NCBI RefSeq assembly: GCF_900005765.1
Contig: NC_041684.1
Location: forward strand, 124,001-188,000
Source of the DNA: Plasmodium relictum
Lineage: Eukaryota > Apicomplexa > Aconoidasida > Haemosporida > Plasmodiidae
Length of the DNA stretch: 64,000 nt
Direction: 5' to 3'
Of this stretch, positions 24,950 to 37,143 are shown piece after piece. A model generated the notes under the pieces. It was not told where the DNA came from. It did no database searches and saw nothing but the letters and a program-made list of their open reading frames with translations. Positions within the stretch are counted from its first letter, which is position 1, and each line of letters starts with the position of its first letter. A program made the position numbers and the translations under genes.

Positions 24950-25324
24950 TTATCCTAAACAACTTTCACAACTATATTCAAGATATAAATATCCATCTTC
25001 ATCTTTATACATTTCATATAATTCTTGCATTAATAAACCAGTTTTAGGTACAATATTATTAACAAATATATAAATTGTTTTTTCCCTGAATAGTTTCATA
25101 TTATTTCCGTATGCACACTGATTAATATGTTGATGAAGAATGAATTTAAACTCACCAACTAGCATATTCATAGGAACAAGAAATTTTTTTTTTTCAATAG
25201 CTGGTAAATCTGATCTACTAGCTTTTTCACAGACTACAGGTATTCTATTTGGATATTTTGCTCGAATTTTATGGGTTTCTGCTACTCTATTTTCAAAAGG
25301 TACCTCTTCTTTTAATGATGGCAT
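24950..25324 (-). CDS. ATG8: Ubiquitin-like protein ATG8
   Basis: A single-exon gene of 124 aa. ATG8 is conjugated to phosphatidylethanolamine; in malaria parasites it is known to sit mainly on the apicoplast membrane and to be needed for inheritance of that organelle. The start is MPSLKEEVPFENRV at 25324; the frame extends upstream only into T-rich leader sequence. Visible family marks are the N-terminal helices, AKYPNRIPVV, KKFLVPMNMLVGEF, and the LYEMYKDEDGYLYLEYS stretch near the end. The protein stops immediately after the glycine of SCLG, so the conjugation glycine is exposed without ATG4 cleavage, as described for other Plasmodium ATG8 proteins. The assignment is secure. Confidence 0.97.
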   Translation of the reverse strand: MPSLKEEVPFENRVAETHKIRAKYPNRIPVVCEKASRSDLPAIEKKKFLVPMNMLVGEFKFILHQHINQCAYGNNMKLFREKTIYIFVNNIVPKTGLLMQELYEMYKDEDGYLYLEYSCESCLG

Positions 25325-27085
25325 TTTGACAAAAAATTGGGGAAAAAAAAAAAAATTAAAAAAAAAATTCTGTACATACAATTATTTATTCTACTATTTT
25401 TATAATTCCATAGATAAAAAAAAAAAAAATTAAATTAAACTTTTGCACATATTAATTTAGTTATCTATTTTCATAACTTGAAAACAAAAAAATTATTTAT
25501 AAACATATATATATATATATTAAAATATATATATCTATATAAACATCTATATACACACATTTATATATATATATTTTTTCAATTTACATATTTATATGAA
25601 TTTCTATATAATTATCCTTATAAATGTTATTATTTCCAAAATTGCACGTTATATTAATGAATTTAAATAACTTACACAAAAAAAAAAAAGAAAAAGAAAA
25701 TAATTATAAAGTGATACAAATTAATATAAATATTTACGTTTTTATATCTATTATTCTATTTTATCATTAATATATATTTTATTCTGTTATTTCTATATAT
25801 TATATCTTTAGTATTCATGAAATGATTGGTACTTCGTTTATTCGTTTCTTTTTTTTTTTTTTTCTTATATATTTTCATCATATTTCATTCATTCTAATTT
25901 AATATTGTTACTATCTATTTTTTTTATTTTAATCAAATCTTTCAACATTGCTTTTGTAATTATTTTCTCTCTTTTTTTTTACTTTTTATACTTTTAGAAT
26001 ACCTATAATTAAATTGTAAATATTTCAACAGTATTTTTATTTTATCTTCTGTTTTTATAACCTTTTATAAATATTTTTTTAATTTTTTAATCTTTTCTTT
26101 TATTTTAACGATTAAAAATATAAAAAAGAATGTTTATTCAAACATTTCTTTACTAGTACATTTATCATTTAAATAAAAAATAACCTATATTTATTACTTC
26201 ATGTAGTTTAATGCTTTTATTGAAATAAAATTAACGTTTTTATGTAAATATTTATTCTTTTATATATATAAATATATATATATTTTAAAACAAGAATTTT
26301 TTGAAATGTTGTGATATATTTTTTTTTTCTGTGCAAAAAAAAAATAAAAATAAAAATGAAATAAAATAAAATAAAGTGAACTTTATTTTTTTTTTTAAAA
26401 CATTGTAAATCTGTAACAATTAAAAAAAAACGTATATATATATATATTTCTTTTTTTTTTTTTTTTGTATATTTACATAAATATTTATATCATAAAGTTT
26501 TAAACAACTCTCATTGTTGCATTTAAAGATGTATTATAAACAAATATGCATTTTGCATAAAAAAAAGTATACATATATATATATTATTTAAAATGATTGT
26601 TCTAATTTTTTTTTTTTTTCTTATTTTATAAAATGTCTGCATATATTTATACGTTATATTTACTATGTTTATTATTTATTTTTTAAAATAATAGTAAATT
26701 GATTTATAATGTTTTCCTATTAGAACAGTAAAAGTATTTAGCTACAGCATAAAATATAATAACTAATGTGTTTTGATATTTATTATTTTGCAATATTCTA
26801 ATTTAGAATTATATTTTTAGTTATAAATATAAGAAAAAAAAGAAAAAAACTAAAACAACATAAAAATTAGTTATTTTTATTTTTCCTTATGTTTATACAA
26901 AACTGAAAAATATTTTGTGTGCAAAAACAATTTTGAGTAGTTTTATTTTTAAATTTTTAAAAAAAGGAACTTCAATTTTTCATATAATTAACATTAAAAT
27001 AAAAAAAAATAAAAATAAACAAAGAAAGAAAAACAGAAATACATTTATGTATCATTTATATAATGAAAGCACTTAATGTAAATAT
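25325..27085. other. Intergenic region upstream of ATG8
   Basis: About 1.76 kb holding the ATG8 promoter and the 3' region of the Nop12-like gene. It is A/T homopolymers and TA runs (25508-25522, 26431-26448). No open frame or structured RNA was recognised. Confidence 0.5.
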
Positions 27086-29302
27086 TTAACTTGTTTCAAC
27101 ATTTTTATCTTTTATTCTAATTTTTTTTCTGAAGTATTTTTTTTTTTTTTTTCTGTACTTTTTAAATTTTTTGTTAATTTCTTTTTTCATTGTCTCTTTG
27201 TTTTTTTCTAAAAACAAAATTTTTTTTTTATATACATATATATTTAATTTTTTTTTTTTCATGTTCTTTTTTTTAATTTTTCAATCTTACTTTTCTCATT
27301 GTCTTTTTCGTTTTTATCAATCACTTTTTGAACAATAATTTGTCTATTCTATACAAAAAAATTATAATAAACATATTTAATATTAGATGATGAAAAATAT
27401 ACCTAAAGATTAGAATACATCTTATTTTTAAATTTCTATTTTTATCAAGTTATTTTATATATTTAATATAATTTTTTTTACATTTATATTTTTTCCATTA
27501 AACATCTCAATAGCCTTTTTCACTGAACTTCTATTTTTAAATAAAATAAAAGCTACTCCCTGTAAATATAAAGTACATATGAACATATTAACGTAATTAT
27601 CATTAGATTCAATATTTTTAATATATTAAATATATTTATAAATTATTTTATTTGTTTTTTTTTGTTTTTTTTTTTTTTAACCGTAGAACAACTTGTTATG
27701 TTATCTCTTAAAATTCGAATTCCTAAAAGAATAGAGAAAAAAAATAAAAATGAAAGAATATAAAATAATTTTATTAATTTATAAACGATAATATATTTTA
27801 ATTTACCTTTTATTTCATCTACTTCTTTCATCATTTCATATAAATCTTTTTCATTTAGTTGTTTATGCAAATTTCTTAAGCAAACAGATTTCTTCTTATT
27901 AAAAAAATTATTATCTCCAACTTTATTAATTCTTAATACATAACCATCATACACTGTTCCCTAACAAAATATAAAGAAAATGACTATATATATTAAAATA
28001 AAAATAAAAAATGTAATAGAGGAATTTACATTTCTACTCAAAAGAGTTGGTACATAATCCTCTTTCTTTAATGTTATTAATGCATTTTTGTTATCTTTAG
28101 CATCCTAATTAAATTTTAAAAAATAATATAAATTATATATAAAATTTAACTTTTGCTTTTATTTCTTATTTGCTCTTGTTATTGTTGTTGTTCATCTTTT
28201 ATTTCCCCTTATTATTTTTTTTTTCTTTCATACGGTAAATTTTTTAAGTATAACTCCTAACTTTTTCTTATTTGCATATTTTTCTTCTAATGGTAACGAT
28301 CGAAATCTAATCTAAAACATAGAAAGAAAAAAAAATATATATTTTTGTTTATATATATGCTAAATACAAAATATATATATATAATAAGAATAAAATGTAA
28401 CAAAAATATATAAAATAAATGTATATATAAATTATTACTGATTCAACAATAGAACGCTTAATATTCAGTATTTTTAACAGTTTTGGGCCTGTTACATTTT
28501 TTAAAGGAACATTTCCAACAAAAACAGTCCTCTTATTTTTTTCAAATAATTTCTTTTCTAAAAAAAAAAATAAAAATAAAAATTAAATAATTTTAAAGTT
28601 ACATTGTACAAAAATTATTAAACACTAACAATTTTAAAATTTTTTAATAAAATAATATATACATATATATATTTGCATAAAGTAAAAAAAATTATTACTA
28701 TATTCATCCTCATCTTGCAATGTATGCTTTTTTAATCCTTTTAATTCTTTGTCTTTACTTGAATTAATGTTTGTTGTTATTTCCCCATCATTTTTTTTAT
28801 CGTCTAAAAATGAAATATGAATAAAGATATATATATATATGTATAAATATTTAGTTTTACAATATAAAAAAAGAGTAAAAAATATAATTTATACAAAATT
28901 TATTTTACTTATTTTTAGATTAACTGCTTCATTTTTACTTAAAAATTTGACAACTGAACTAATTTCTTCCTTTTTAGTTTCATTTTTTGAACTTAATTTT
29001 TTCAATATCTTTGAAATTTTTTTCTTTTTTTTTCTTTTCAAATTATGTTTTACATTATATTTATTATCTTTTTTAGAAACTTTAGAATCATCTGTTAAAT
29101 TCTTTATATTATTTTTATTAGTTTGTACATTTTTTGTAGAGTTTTCAATATTATTCTTATATTCTTTTTCTCCTTTTTTTATCTTATTTTTTTCCTTTTT
29201 TTCTTTTAATATTTTTCTTTTCTTTTCTTTTCTATTCTTTTCAATGAATTTTTTATGTATCTTAATGCTATTGGCACCCAATATTTTATCTTTGTTCTCC
29301 AT
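27086..29302 (-). CDS. Nop12/RBM34-like nucleolar RNA-binding protein
   Basis: Ten exons in phase give 407 aa: 28909-29302, 28699-28803, 28439-28557, 28234-28311, 28030-28104, 27807-27960, 27682-27722, 27482-27559, 27291-27348 and 27086-27207. The order is a Lys-rich N-terminal region (residues 1-165), a first RRM with RNP2 TVFVGNVPL, VESIRFRSLP and the RNP1-equivalent NALITLKK, and a second RRM with SVCLRNLH and RNP1 GVAFILFK. A basic tail completes it. The spacing and the IRFRS block are typical of yeast Nop12 and human RBM34, which act in nucleolar 25S/28S pre-rRNA maturation. The basic ends fit nucleolar targeting. The last intron is less certain: without it the frame would stop after about eight more codons, while splicing at GTAAG continues into a Lys-rich tail containing a 16-A run that stays in frame. 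Confidence 0.82.
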
Positions 29303-29914
29303 ATTTTATTCTTATATTTTTCAATTTAAACTTTTGAATTTATAATAATAAATTATTTTCATCATTCAATTAATACTATAAGTGTATTTAATTATATAAT
29401 AGTATTTTTTCTTTTTTTTTGTATGAAAAAAATAATATGTATTTTAAGTTAAATATAATGTTATATTCTCTTTTATTTATTTATTTTATTTTTTTTTTTT
29501 ATTATTTTATTTTTTAGAAATAATGATGAATCTTTTTAAAAAAAAAAATAAACATATATAATGTATCCAATTATAATATTATTTAAGGTTAATGGATATT
29601 AATATTTAAAAAAAAATAAAAATATATAATTTTACTTACAAAGCTATTATATGAAACAAATAAATGATTACCTATTTCTTTATAAAAATAAAAAATTTTT
29701 ATCAAATATTTTATTTTTATAATTTAATATTTTTAAACGATAATATTTTAATTTTTTTTTTTTTTTTTAATATTTATTTAGCAAACTTACGAAAAAATGA
29801 CAGTGTTTTTTTTTTTTTTATGTTTTATAGTTAATTAAATAAAAGGAAATGGGAATTTCAAAAATAAATAAAAAATTAATAAATAGAAATAATAAATACT
29901 TTTATTAAGAATAG
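29303..29914. other. Intergenic region between roadblock and Nop12-like genes
   Basis: Tandem minus-strand genes. This holds the Nop12-like promoter and the roadblock 3' end, and is A/T homopolymer-rich with no open frame. Confidence 0.5.
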
Positions 29915-30843
29915 TTAATTTTTATCTTTATCGGCAAAAGGATCTTGAACAACAATTAATGTATAATCCTTATCTGGTGCTATCATAATTTCATGTTTCT
30001 TTGATCGTAGACGCAAAAAATTTATATCATTCTTTAAAAGATATACATAAAAGAAAAAAAAAAAATTAAATAGAAATAGCTATATAAGATATATATATAT
30101 ATATATTTATGTTTCATAAAAATATGTAAATAAAAATATAATTGGTTATTAAAATAAAATAAATTTCATATATTTAAAAAAGTAATGTTATTTCAATGAA
30201 AACTGTATAATAATGCATAATACATTATTTTTTTTTTTTTTTTTCTTTCTTTTTTTCATATATTATTTCTTATTAACTTGAGGATCTAATTCTCTAATGA
30301 CATCTCTTGCTTTATTAGACAACTGTGTTAGTAATGATGCGTGTAAATCAGATTGCTGTTGATCAAAAGTACTTTTAATTATTAATCCCTCATTATTTAC
30401 AACTAGAATTCCAATTACTCCTTTATGATTTTTAATTCTATTTAATATTTCTTCTGCTTCACTCTATGTATGAAAAAAACGGGAATACTTAATTAAATTA
30501 CTATGATATTATATTATAGCTGTCTAATATATAAATTCTATTTATTATCATTCAAAAATATCCTTTATAAAAATATAATAAAAATAAGAAATTTATCTTT
30601 TATATATATATATATATTTATATATATTTATATATTTTTTAAAATGATCATAATTTTTTATAGAAAAAGAAAAAAAAAATTTTAACTCTTATACTATATA
30701 TATAATAAATTTTTTTTTATTTTTTAAAATATATTTTAAATAATTCTTATCTAATTACTACACTTTCTATATTCAATATTAATAATAAAAATATGTATAT
30801 TCCTTATTTATTTTATCTTTCAATTTATATCTTTTATTACCAT
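29915..30843 (-). CDS. DYNLRB: Dynein light chain, roadblock/LC7 type
   Basis: Three exons: 30841-30843 (only the ATG), 30278-30463 and 29915-30031, giving 101 aa, the standard size. Roadblock light chains dimerise and bind the dynein intermediate chain. Family segments are [66 protein letters not shown] and [13 protein letters not shown], which align end to end with human DYNLRB1. The first exon is inferred: no ATG lies in frame upstream of SEAEEIL, whereas an ATG followed directly by GTAATAAAAG at 30843 splices in phase to give MSEAEEIL. This needs cDNA support; the rest is certain. The dynein intermediate chain that would bind it is encoded two genes away (37144-39327). Confidence 0.88.
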
Positions 30844-31938
30844 TTTTCTATATTATATTTTTTCGTTTATTTTGTATATGTAACTTTTTTAAATAATTAA
30901 TAAATTTTTTAAAGATAAAGTAAATATAAATTCATTTTAATTTTTCTAATTAGAAAATTATACTAATTAATGAAGATAAGATGTATACATATAATAAAGA
31001 TCATATATGTATGTATGTACAATTTTGTTAAATGAAATATGTTTTTTACATTTTATGAAAACAAAATATTTTCCTTAAATATATGATTCAATTTATCTTT
31101 TTTTTCTTTATATGTGTGCATAAAAACATTTAAAAATATAAAATATAATAATTTTTTTTTATATAAAATTAAAATAATGAAAAAAAAAAAGGCATAAAAA
31201 ATTTCTATATATAATTTATAAGCTGGACATTTATAAATAAATTGAAATGAAAAAAAAAAAAAAAATGAAATAAATTTTACACACTAGTATGCACATAATT
31301 TCTTTTCTTTTTTTTTTATATTTTATTATAAAGAAATTAAAAATTTAAATATTTCTTTTAATTTAATTTTTCTTAATAAAAATTGTTATTTTGTTATAAT
31401 TTCATAAACAAAAAAACAAAAAAAAAAATACATTTCATAGATATTGAAAATTGAAAAGCCTATATTAAAATTAAAAATAAAAAAAGAATTTAACATATAT
31501 ATATATTTATATATATAAATGATATATATAATTAGAACAAAACTAATATTTCTAGAATACAAAAAAAAAAAAATCTGATAAATTTATTTTGTATTATTCT
31601 TTTTCTTTTTTTTTTTTTTTCTTTTGATAAAAATAATTAGAATTAAAAAGAGAGTATTTTCTAAAAATTTTCAAAAATTGTTTAGTAGTAATTGATAATA
31701 TAATAATAAAATAACAAAAAATAAAACATAAAATGTAAAAATATAAAACTAAGACAAAAGATAAAATAAATTTAATTAAAATAAAACAAATAAGAAAAAA
31801 AAATAAAATAAAATAAAAAACAAAAAAATAGAACATTGAAATGGAAATAGAAATATTTTGGAAAAGTTAATTTTTCTTTATTACTCTTTTATATAAAATA
31901 ATTTTTTCCTTTTCATATACATATATATATATAGGTAT

Positions 31939-31973
<35 letters not shown>

Positions 31974-32254
31974 TAAAAACACATGTAAAATATATTCTTT
32001 TACTTTAATTTTTTTGTTATCAAAATAAGAGAAACTAAAAATTTTCTTTTGTAATTAATTCTCTATATTTTAACAAAAAATGTATATATGGAATTCTTAT
32101 TTTTCTTTTTTCTTTTTTTTTTATTTTCATTTATTTTATTTTTTAAAATAATTAATTTATAATAAAATATTTTTAAACAAAATAAGATTCATTGAAAAAT
32201 GATTCTGTAATTTCATAAAAATTAACGTAATAATTATGTGTATATAAAATGTTC
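30844..32254. other. Intergenic region upstream of the roadblock gene
   Basis: About 1.4 kb with the roadblock promoter and the 3' end of the coiled-coil gene. It contains a GATA microsatellite at 31940-31973. The 80-codon frame at 31594-31836 is built of Phe/Ile/Leu from T-rich repeats and is not accepted as a gene. Confidence 0.5.
31940..31973. repeat. (GATA)n microsatellite
   Basis: Eight tandem tetranucleotide units, an unusual motif in a window where nearly all microsatellites are (TA)n. Confidence 0.9.
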
Positions 32255-34923
32255 TTATAAGTGTTGAAATAAATCAAAAGAATTATTATTTTTTGATGTT
32301 TTTATTTTAGAAAATATTTTATTACTATTATTATTATTACTATTAACTTGATACAATGGTGTCTTTTTAGAGCCTATTAATGTTTGGCATTCTTTTCGAT
32401 TCTTTATTTTTTCAAGTAATCTTGTTATATGTGGTGATTTCACCGAACGGTTTTGAATTTTAATGCCTTTTCTTATAACTCCAGGGGATGTTACATCAAA
32501 ATAACCAAATTTATATTGATCAGAAACTGTAAATAATTTATATTTATTTAAATTACTATAAGAATTACTCTTTTGATATGATATAGTATTTTCCTTTTTT
32601 TTAGAATTATTATTCTGTATATCATTTCCTTTATTATCTTCTAAATTTTTCTTATCATTTTCATTTTCCTTATGCTTACTTAATAGTTCTTTATAATAAT
32701 TTATCAAATCATTTTTTTTTTTTAATTCTTCATCAAGTTCTTTGTTTTCTTTATCATTTTTTTCTTTTTCATCTTTTTCAAAGTCTACTTTTTTTAAATC
32801 ATACTCTTTCTTAATTTTTTCAGAATATTCACTTATTTCTTCTTTCATTTTTTTTTTTTCTTTGGAATTTATATCTATTTTATAATCTTTAGAGTTATAT
32901 AAACTTTTCGTTTTTTCATCATAGTCTTTATGTAGTTGCATAATTTTTGATTCTGTTTTTTTGTAAATTGCTTTCAAACTTTTCTCCATTTCTTTATTTT
33001 CATTATCTTCCTTTTCATAATTGAATTTCATATCTTTCATTTCTTCTTTAATATCTGATAAACATTTTTCAACATCTTCTTCTTTATTCTTAAGTTCTAT
33101 TAATTCTTCCCTTTTTGAATTTATAAATTCATCTATTTCATTTTTTTTTTTTTTTTCTTCATCTAATTTTTCTATTAATTCCTGAATTCTCACATTTATA
33201 TTTTGTATTTCTCTATCCCTTTTCCATTGATCATCCTGTTCTTCTTTAATTTTCACTTTCATCTTTTCTAAAATAGCTTCTAAGTGACTTAGGAAGTTTT
33301 TATTATCAGTACAGTTCACATCAATATCAATTAAAGCGTTATCCATTTTATTTTTTTCATTTAAAATTAAGTTGTTAATTTCTTCTTTATAATTGTTAAT
33401 TTCTTCTTCTATAATATTTTTCTCTTTATTCAAATCACTTAACATATTTTGATTTAACTTTTTTCTTTCATTTTCAATTTTATCATTTAAAATTCTTTCT
33501 TCATTTTTTAGTTCAGTTAATTCTTTCTCTTTTACTTTGAACTCATTTCCTAATTCATCTACTTTTATTTTTAATTCATTAAATTTATTATTCTCTTTTC
33601 TTTTTTCTTCTTCTGTTTCTTTTAAAGAACATACTAAAATATTTATTTCCTTTTGAATATTTTCTGCGTTTTCTTCTAATTCTTTTTTTGTATTTAGTGT
33701 GTTATTTAAACCAGTATTAATTACATTTAAATAATATTCTTGAGATGATATTTGATTTTCTAAAAATTGTAATTGTGATTCTACCCTTGAGTTATTAGAT
33801 TCTATTTCATTTTTCTTGATTATTAAATTTTCTTTTTGAAATTTTAATTCTTTTTCACTTAAAATTAATGTATCATTTTTTCCATCCTGAAATTAAAAAA
33901 ATATACACATAAATAATATTAATTCAATAAAAAAGAATACAAATATAATAATAAAGAATATTAATACAATTTGTAATGCTAATAAAAATTACATATATAA
34001 TACACAGTTTTATTTTCTTATGAATTTTTTTTTATTTTATTTTTTTTAATTATAAAATAACCAATTCCTTTTTTTGATCAATTAAATTTTGTCTACATAT
34101 TTTTATTTTATCCTTATTCTCATTGATATTATTTATTATGCTTTCTTTTTCATCACATATTCTTTTAAAGTCATTTTCCAATATATTAATTTTTTCATAA
34201 TTTAAATTGGTTAAAATGTTAAATGATTCAAATGCTTCTTTATGTTGATTAATCTGATAATCTATTTCTTTTATTTTATTAGTTATATTTAAAGATTCAT
34301 TGTTCATAAAATTTATATCATTTATCAATTCTTTTAATTCTTTTTTTATTTTTTCATTGATTTCCTCTTTTTCCTTCAGATTTATTAATTCATTTTCTTC
34401 ATAATTTTTTAAAATTTCTTCAGTTTTTTCTGCATCTTCATTTCTCTTTTTTATCTTTACTAAAGAATCACTAAATATTTTAAAAAGAATGTTAAAGTTT
34501 TCACAGGATTCATGAAAGTTTATATTTGTTTTATAATAATAATCGCAACTTCTCTTACAAACATCTCCTATTTTTTTTAAAAAAATATATTCACTTTCTA
34601 CTTCTTTTTTCTTATTTTTATTTTGAGATTCTAACAGAGAGACTATAATAAAAAAATATAAATGAAATATTTAAAATAATTAAAAATAAAAACAGTTAAA
34701 AAGAAAGTGAAATAAACATCATTTTAAAAAAAAAAATTGTCTTTTATATTTTGAAAATACTTTTATTTCTAGAATTATCTATTAATTCTATGAGAGTGTC
34801 CATTTCAGAGTTAAATTCTTTATTTACTTTATTATTTCTACTAGAAGATATACTTGTCATATTTATATGATTTTTACTTGTTGAATTGTCTATGTCTGAT
34901 AAATAATCTTTGTTTAAAATCAT
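32255..34923 (-). CDS. Long coiled-coil protein, unknown function
   Basis: Three in-phase exons (34761-34923, 34062-34642, 32255-33886) give 791 aa. I start at MILNKDYLSD (34923); the in-frame extension upstream is hydrophobic and T-rich, probably leader. Residues of about 60-640 are dominated by Glu, Lys, Asn and Leu with heptad-like spacing and almost no proline, typical of a long coiled coil. The last 130 residues differ, with a Ser/Asn linker and then YKFGYFDVTSPGVIRKGIKI and HITRLLEKIKNRKE, a compact region that may be a binding site. No motor head, ATPase or membrane segment is visible. Its position between two dynein subunit genes is suggestive of a microtubule or kinetochore role but does not establish it. 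Generic similarity to myosin tails or SMC arms would be uninformative. Confidence 0.75.
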
Positions 34924-36921
34924 TTTTAAAAAATTTGATCTAAATATATATTTATATAAAATAATAATATATACCAAAATAGACAAAAAAAAAAAAAAAA
35001 CAAAAACAAAAACAAAAACAAAAGGAAAAAAAAAAAAAGACTTTTATACTTTTAAATTATTATTATATTGTAGACAAAACAAATAAAAAATTGTATTAAA
35101 AAAACATTTTTATAGAAACATAAAAAATTGAATTATGAGAAAGAAAAATTAAATGACTAATTTAAAATAATTGAATAAATAGGGAACTTTTCAAAAATAT
35201 TTTTAAATAATTAGAAAAGTTTAATATATTTCTATCTCAAATATTTTAAAAAATATAATTTCTTAAAAAAGTAAAGGTGTACATACATATTAATATGTGG
35301 ACATAATAAACAAATTAAAAAAAGTAAAATAATGAGAAAAAAAAAAAAAAATGAATTTTTTCTTTTCTATTTCTCATTTATAGAAAGCATTAATGGAAAT
35401 AATGAAAAAATGTATATACAACAAATAGTTTTTTAAAATCATTTTATTCTTTATAAACACTATATAAATTAATATTATTAAACAGTGAAATGGAAATACT
35501 GGACATTCTATAATCTTTATGAATGTAGTTTTAAAAAAATGATTTTTAAAAGTAATTTTTATTTTTTTAATTTAATTTTCTTTTCTTTTTCTCTTTTTTT
35601 TTTTTATGAGAAATATTAATACTTAATATAATTCATTGAAAATAATTAAAATGTTAGTTTTCCACTTAAATTTATTTTATAATATTTATAACTTAAATAA
35701 AAAAAATAAAAAATTATTTTGCAGAATATTTATGTAAATAGAATACAATTTTTTTTATTTTTAATATAAAAATAAAAAAGACAAAAAATTAATTTTTTAT
35801 TTATACAATTTTATAATACAGGGATGTATTCTACAGAAAAATTCTACAATAAAATTAATCTGCTATCACATATTTAAATAGATTTAAAAAAAAATATAGT
35901 TTTTCTTTAAAAAAAAATTAGTAGTTACTTTTATAAAATAAAAAAATATTTCATTATAAAAAAAAAAATGAAGGGCAATATCTATATACATATTTATATG
36001 TATATAAAATAATAATAAAAGAAAGTAGTCTACAAAGATAATATTCATTTATTAAAAAAAAATATTTTTATATTAATAAAATTATATTTATTTGAATTAA
36101 AAGAAATAATATTAAAAATATTAATCATGGTTTTTTGATTATTTCATTATTTCTTTTTTTTAAAATAAAAATATATTTCTAGTCTTATTTTTAATAGTTC
36201 AAAATCTCTACCTAATAATTTTCTTATTTTATTTTAATAGATCTTGAATTTCAACCCTTAACATTTTAAAATAAAAAGTTCATTATATAAATATTATAAA
36301 AATTCATATTAAAAGTTATAAAACTATTATTTCAAAAATATACAAAAAAAGAAATAAGTATATATATATATATATATACAAGTATTTATTTAATGTGTGT
36401 GAGAATATTTTTTTAATTTTACATTTATTGCATTATTTTTTTATTTTATTTTTTTTTTTGTTAAATATTCAAAATCTTTAATTTAAAAAGTTCAATTAAA
36501 AACTTTTTAAAGATTAAAAAAATTTTTATTAAATTAAAATAAGGTTAAACATACTTTTAATTTAAAAAAATGTATTTCCTTAAAATTCATTCTTCAAAAA
36601 AATTTCATACATGGAAAAAATACCTTTATTAAAAAAAAAAATATATATTCTTTAGAAAAAATTAAAAAAAATATGTTATTTTTTTTATCCAAAAGAAAAG
36701 TTAATTTTTTTTTTTTTTTTAAATATAAAATATAAAAAATAGACACAAAAAATGGAGTAAACAATACTATTTCAGAGCTTAAACAAATGTATATGAAAAA
36801 TAATTTATTTTTTTATATATTTATCAGGACAACTTAGATTTTTCCTTTTTGATTTTCATTTTATAAAAATTTAAGTTAATGTGTATGCATAGATATATAC
36901 AAATACTAATGTATTTTTTTT

Positions 36922-36964
<43 letters not shown>

Positions 36965-37143
36965 TTTTCGAATAATAACTAATTCTTGAAAGGATAAAAA
37001 TAATCATACTTCTAAGAAAAATTAAAGAAAAATAAGGAATAAGTTAAATTGATAATTTTTGATAATAAACATATTTCAAAAGTGAAGTTATATATTTTTT
37101 TAGTAATAAAAAGAGAATATATATCAAATTGAATAAAAAAAAA
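34924..37143. promoter_or_regulatory. Divergent intergenic promoter region
   Basis: About 2.2 kb between the coiled-coil gene (-) and the dynein intermediate chain (+), so it holds both promoters. It shows A-rich tracts near 34989-35038 including repeated AAAAAC units, a (TA)n run at 36924-36962, and no open frame beyond shadows. No defined factor site was recognised. Confidence 0.45.
36924..36962. repeat. (TA)n microsatellite
   Basis: About 19 TA units about 180 bp upstream of the dynein intermediate chain start. Confidence 0.9.

Noticed and set aside
31594-31836. 80-codon Phe-rich minus-strand frame
   Set aside because: Translation of homopolymer-rich DNA ending in a Lys run; no family resemblance.
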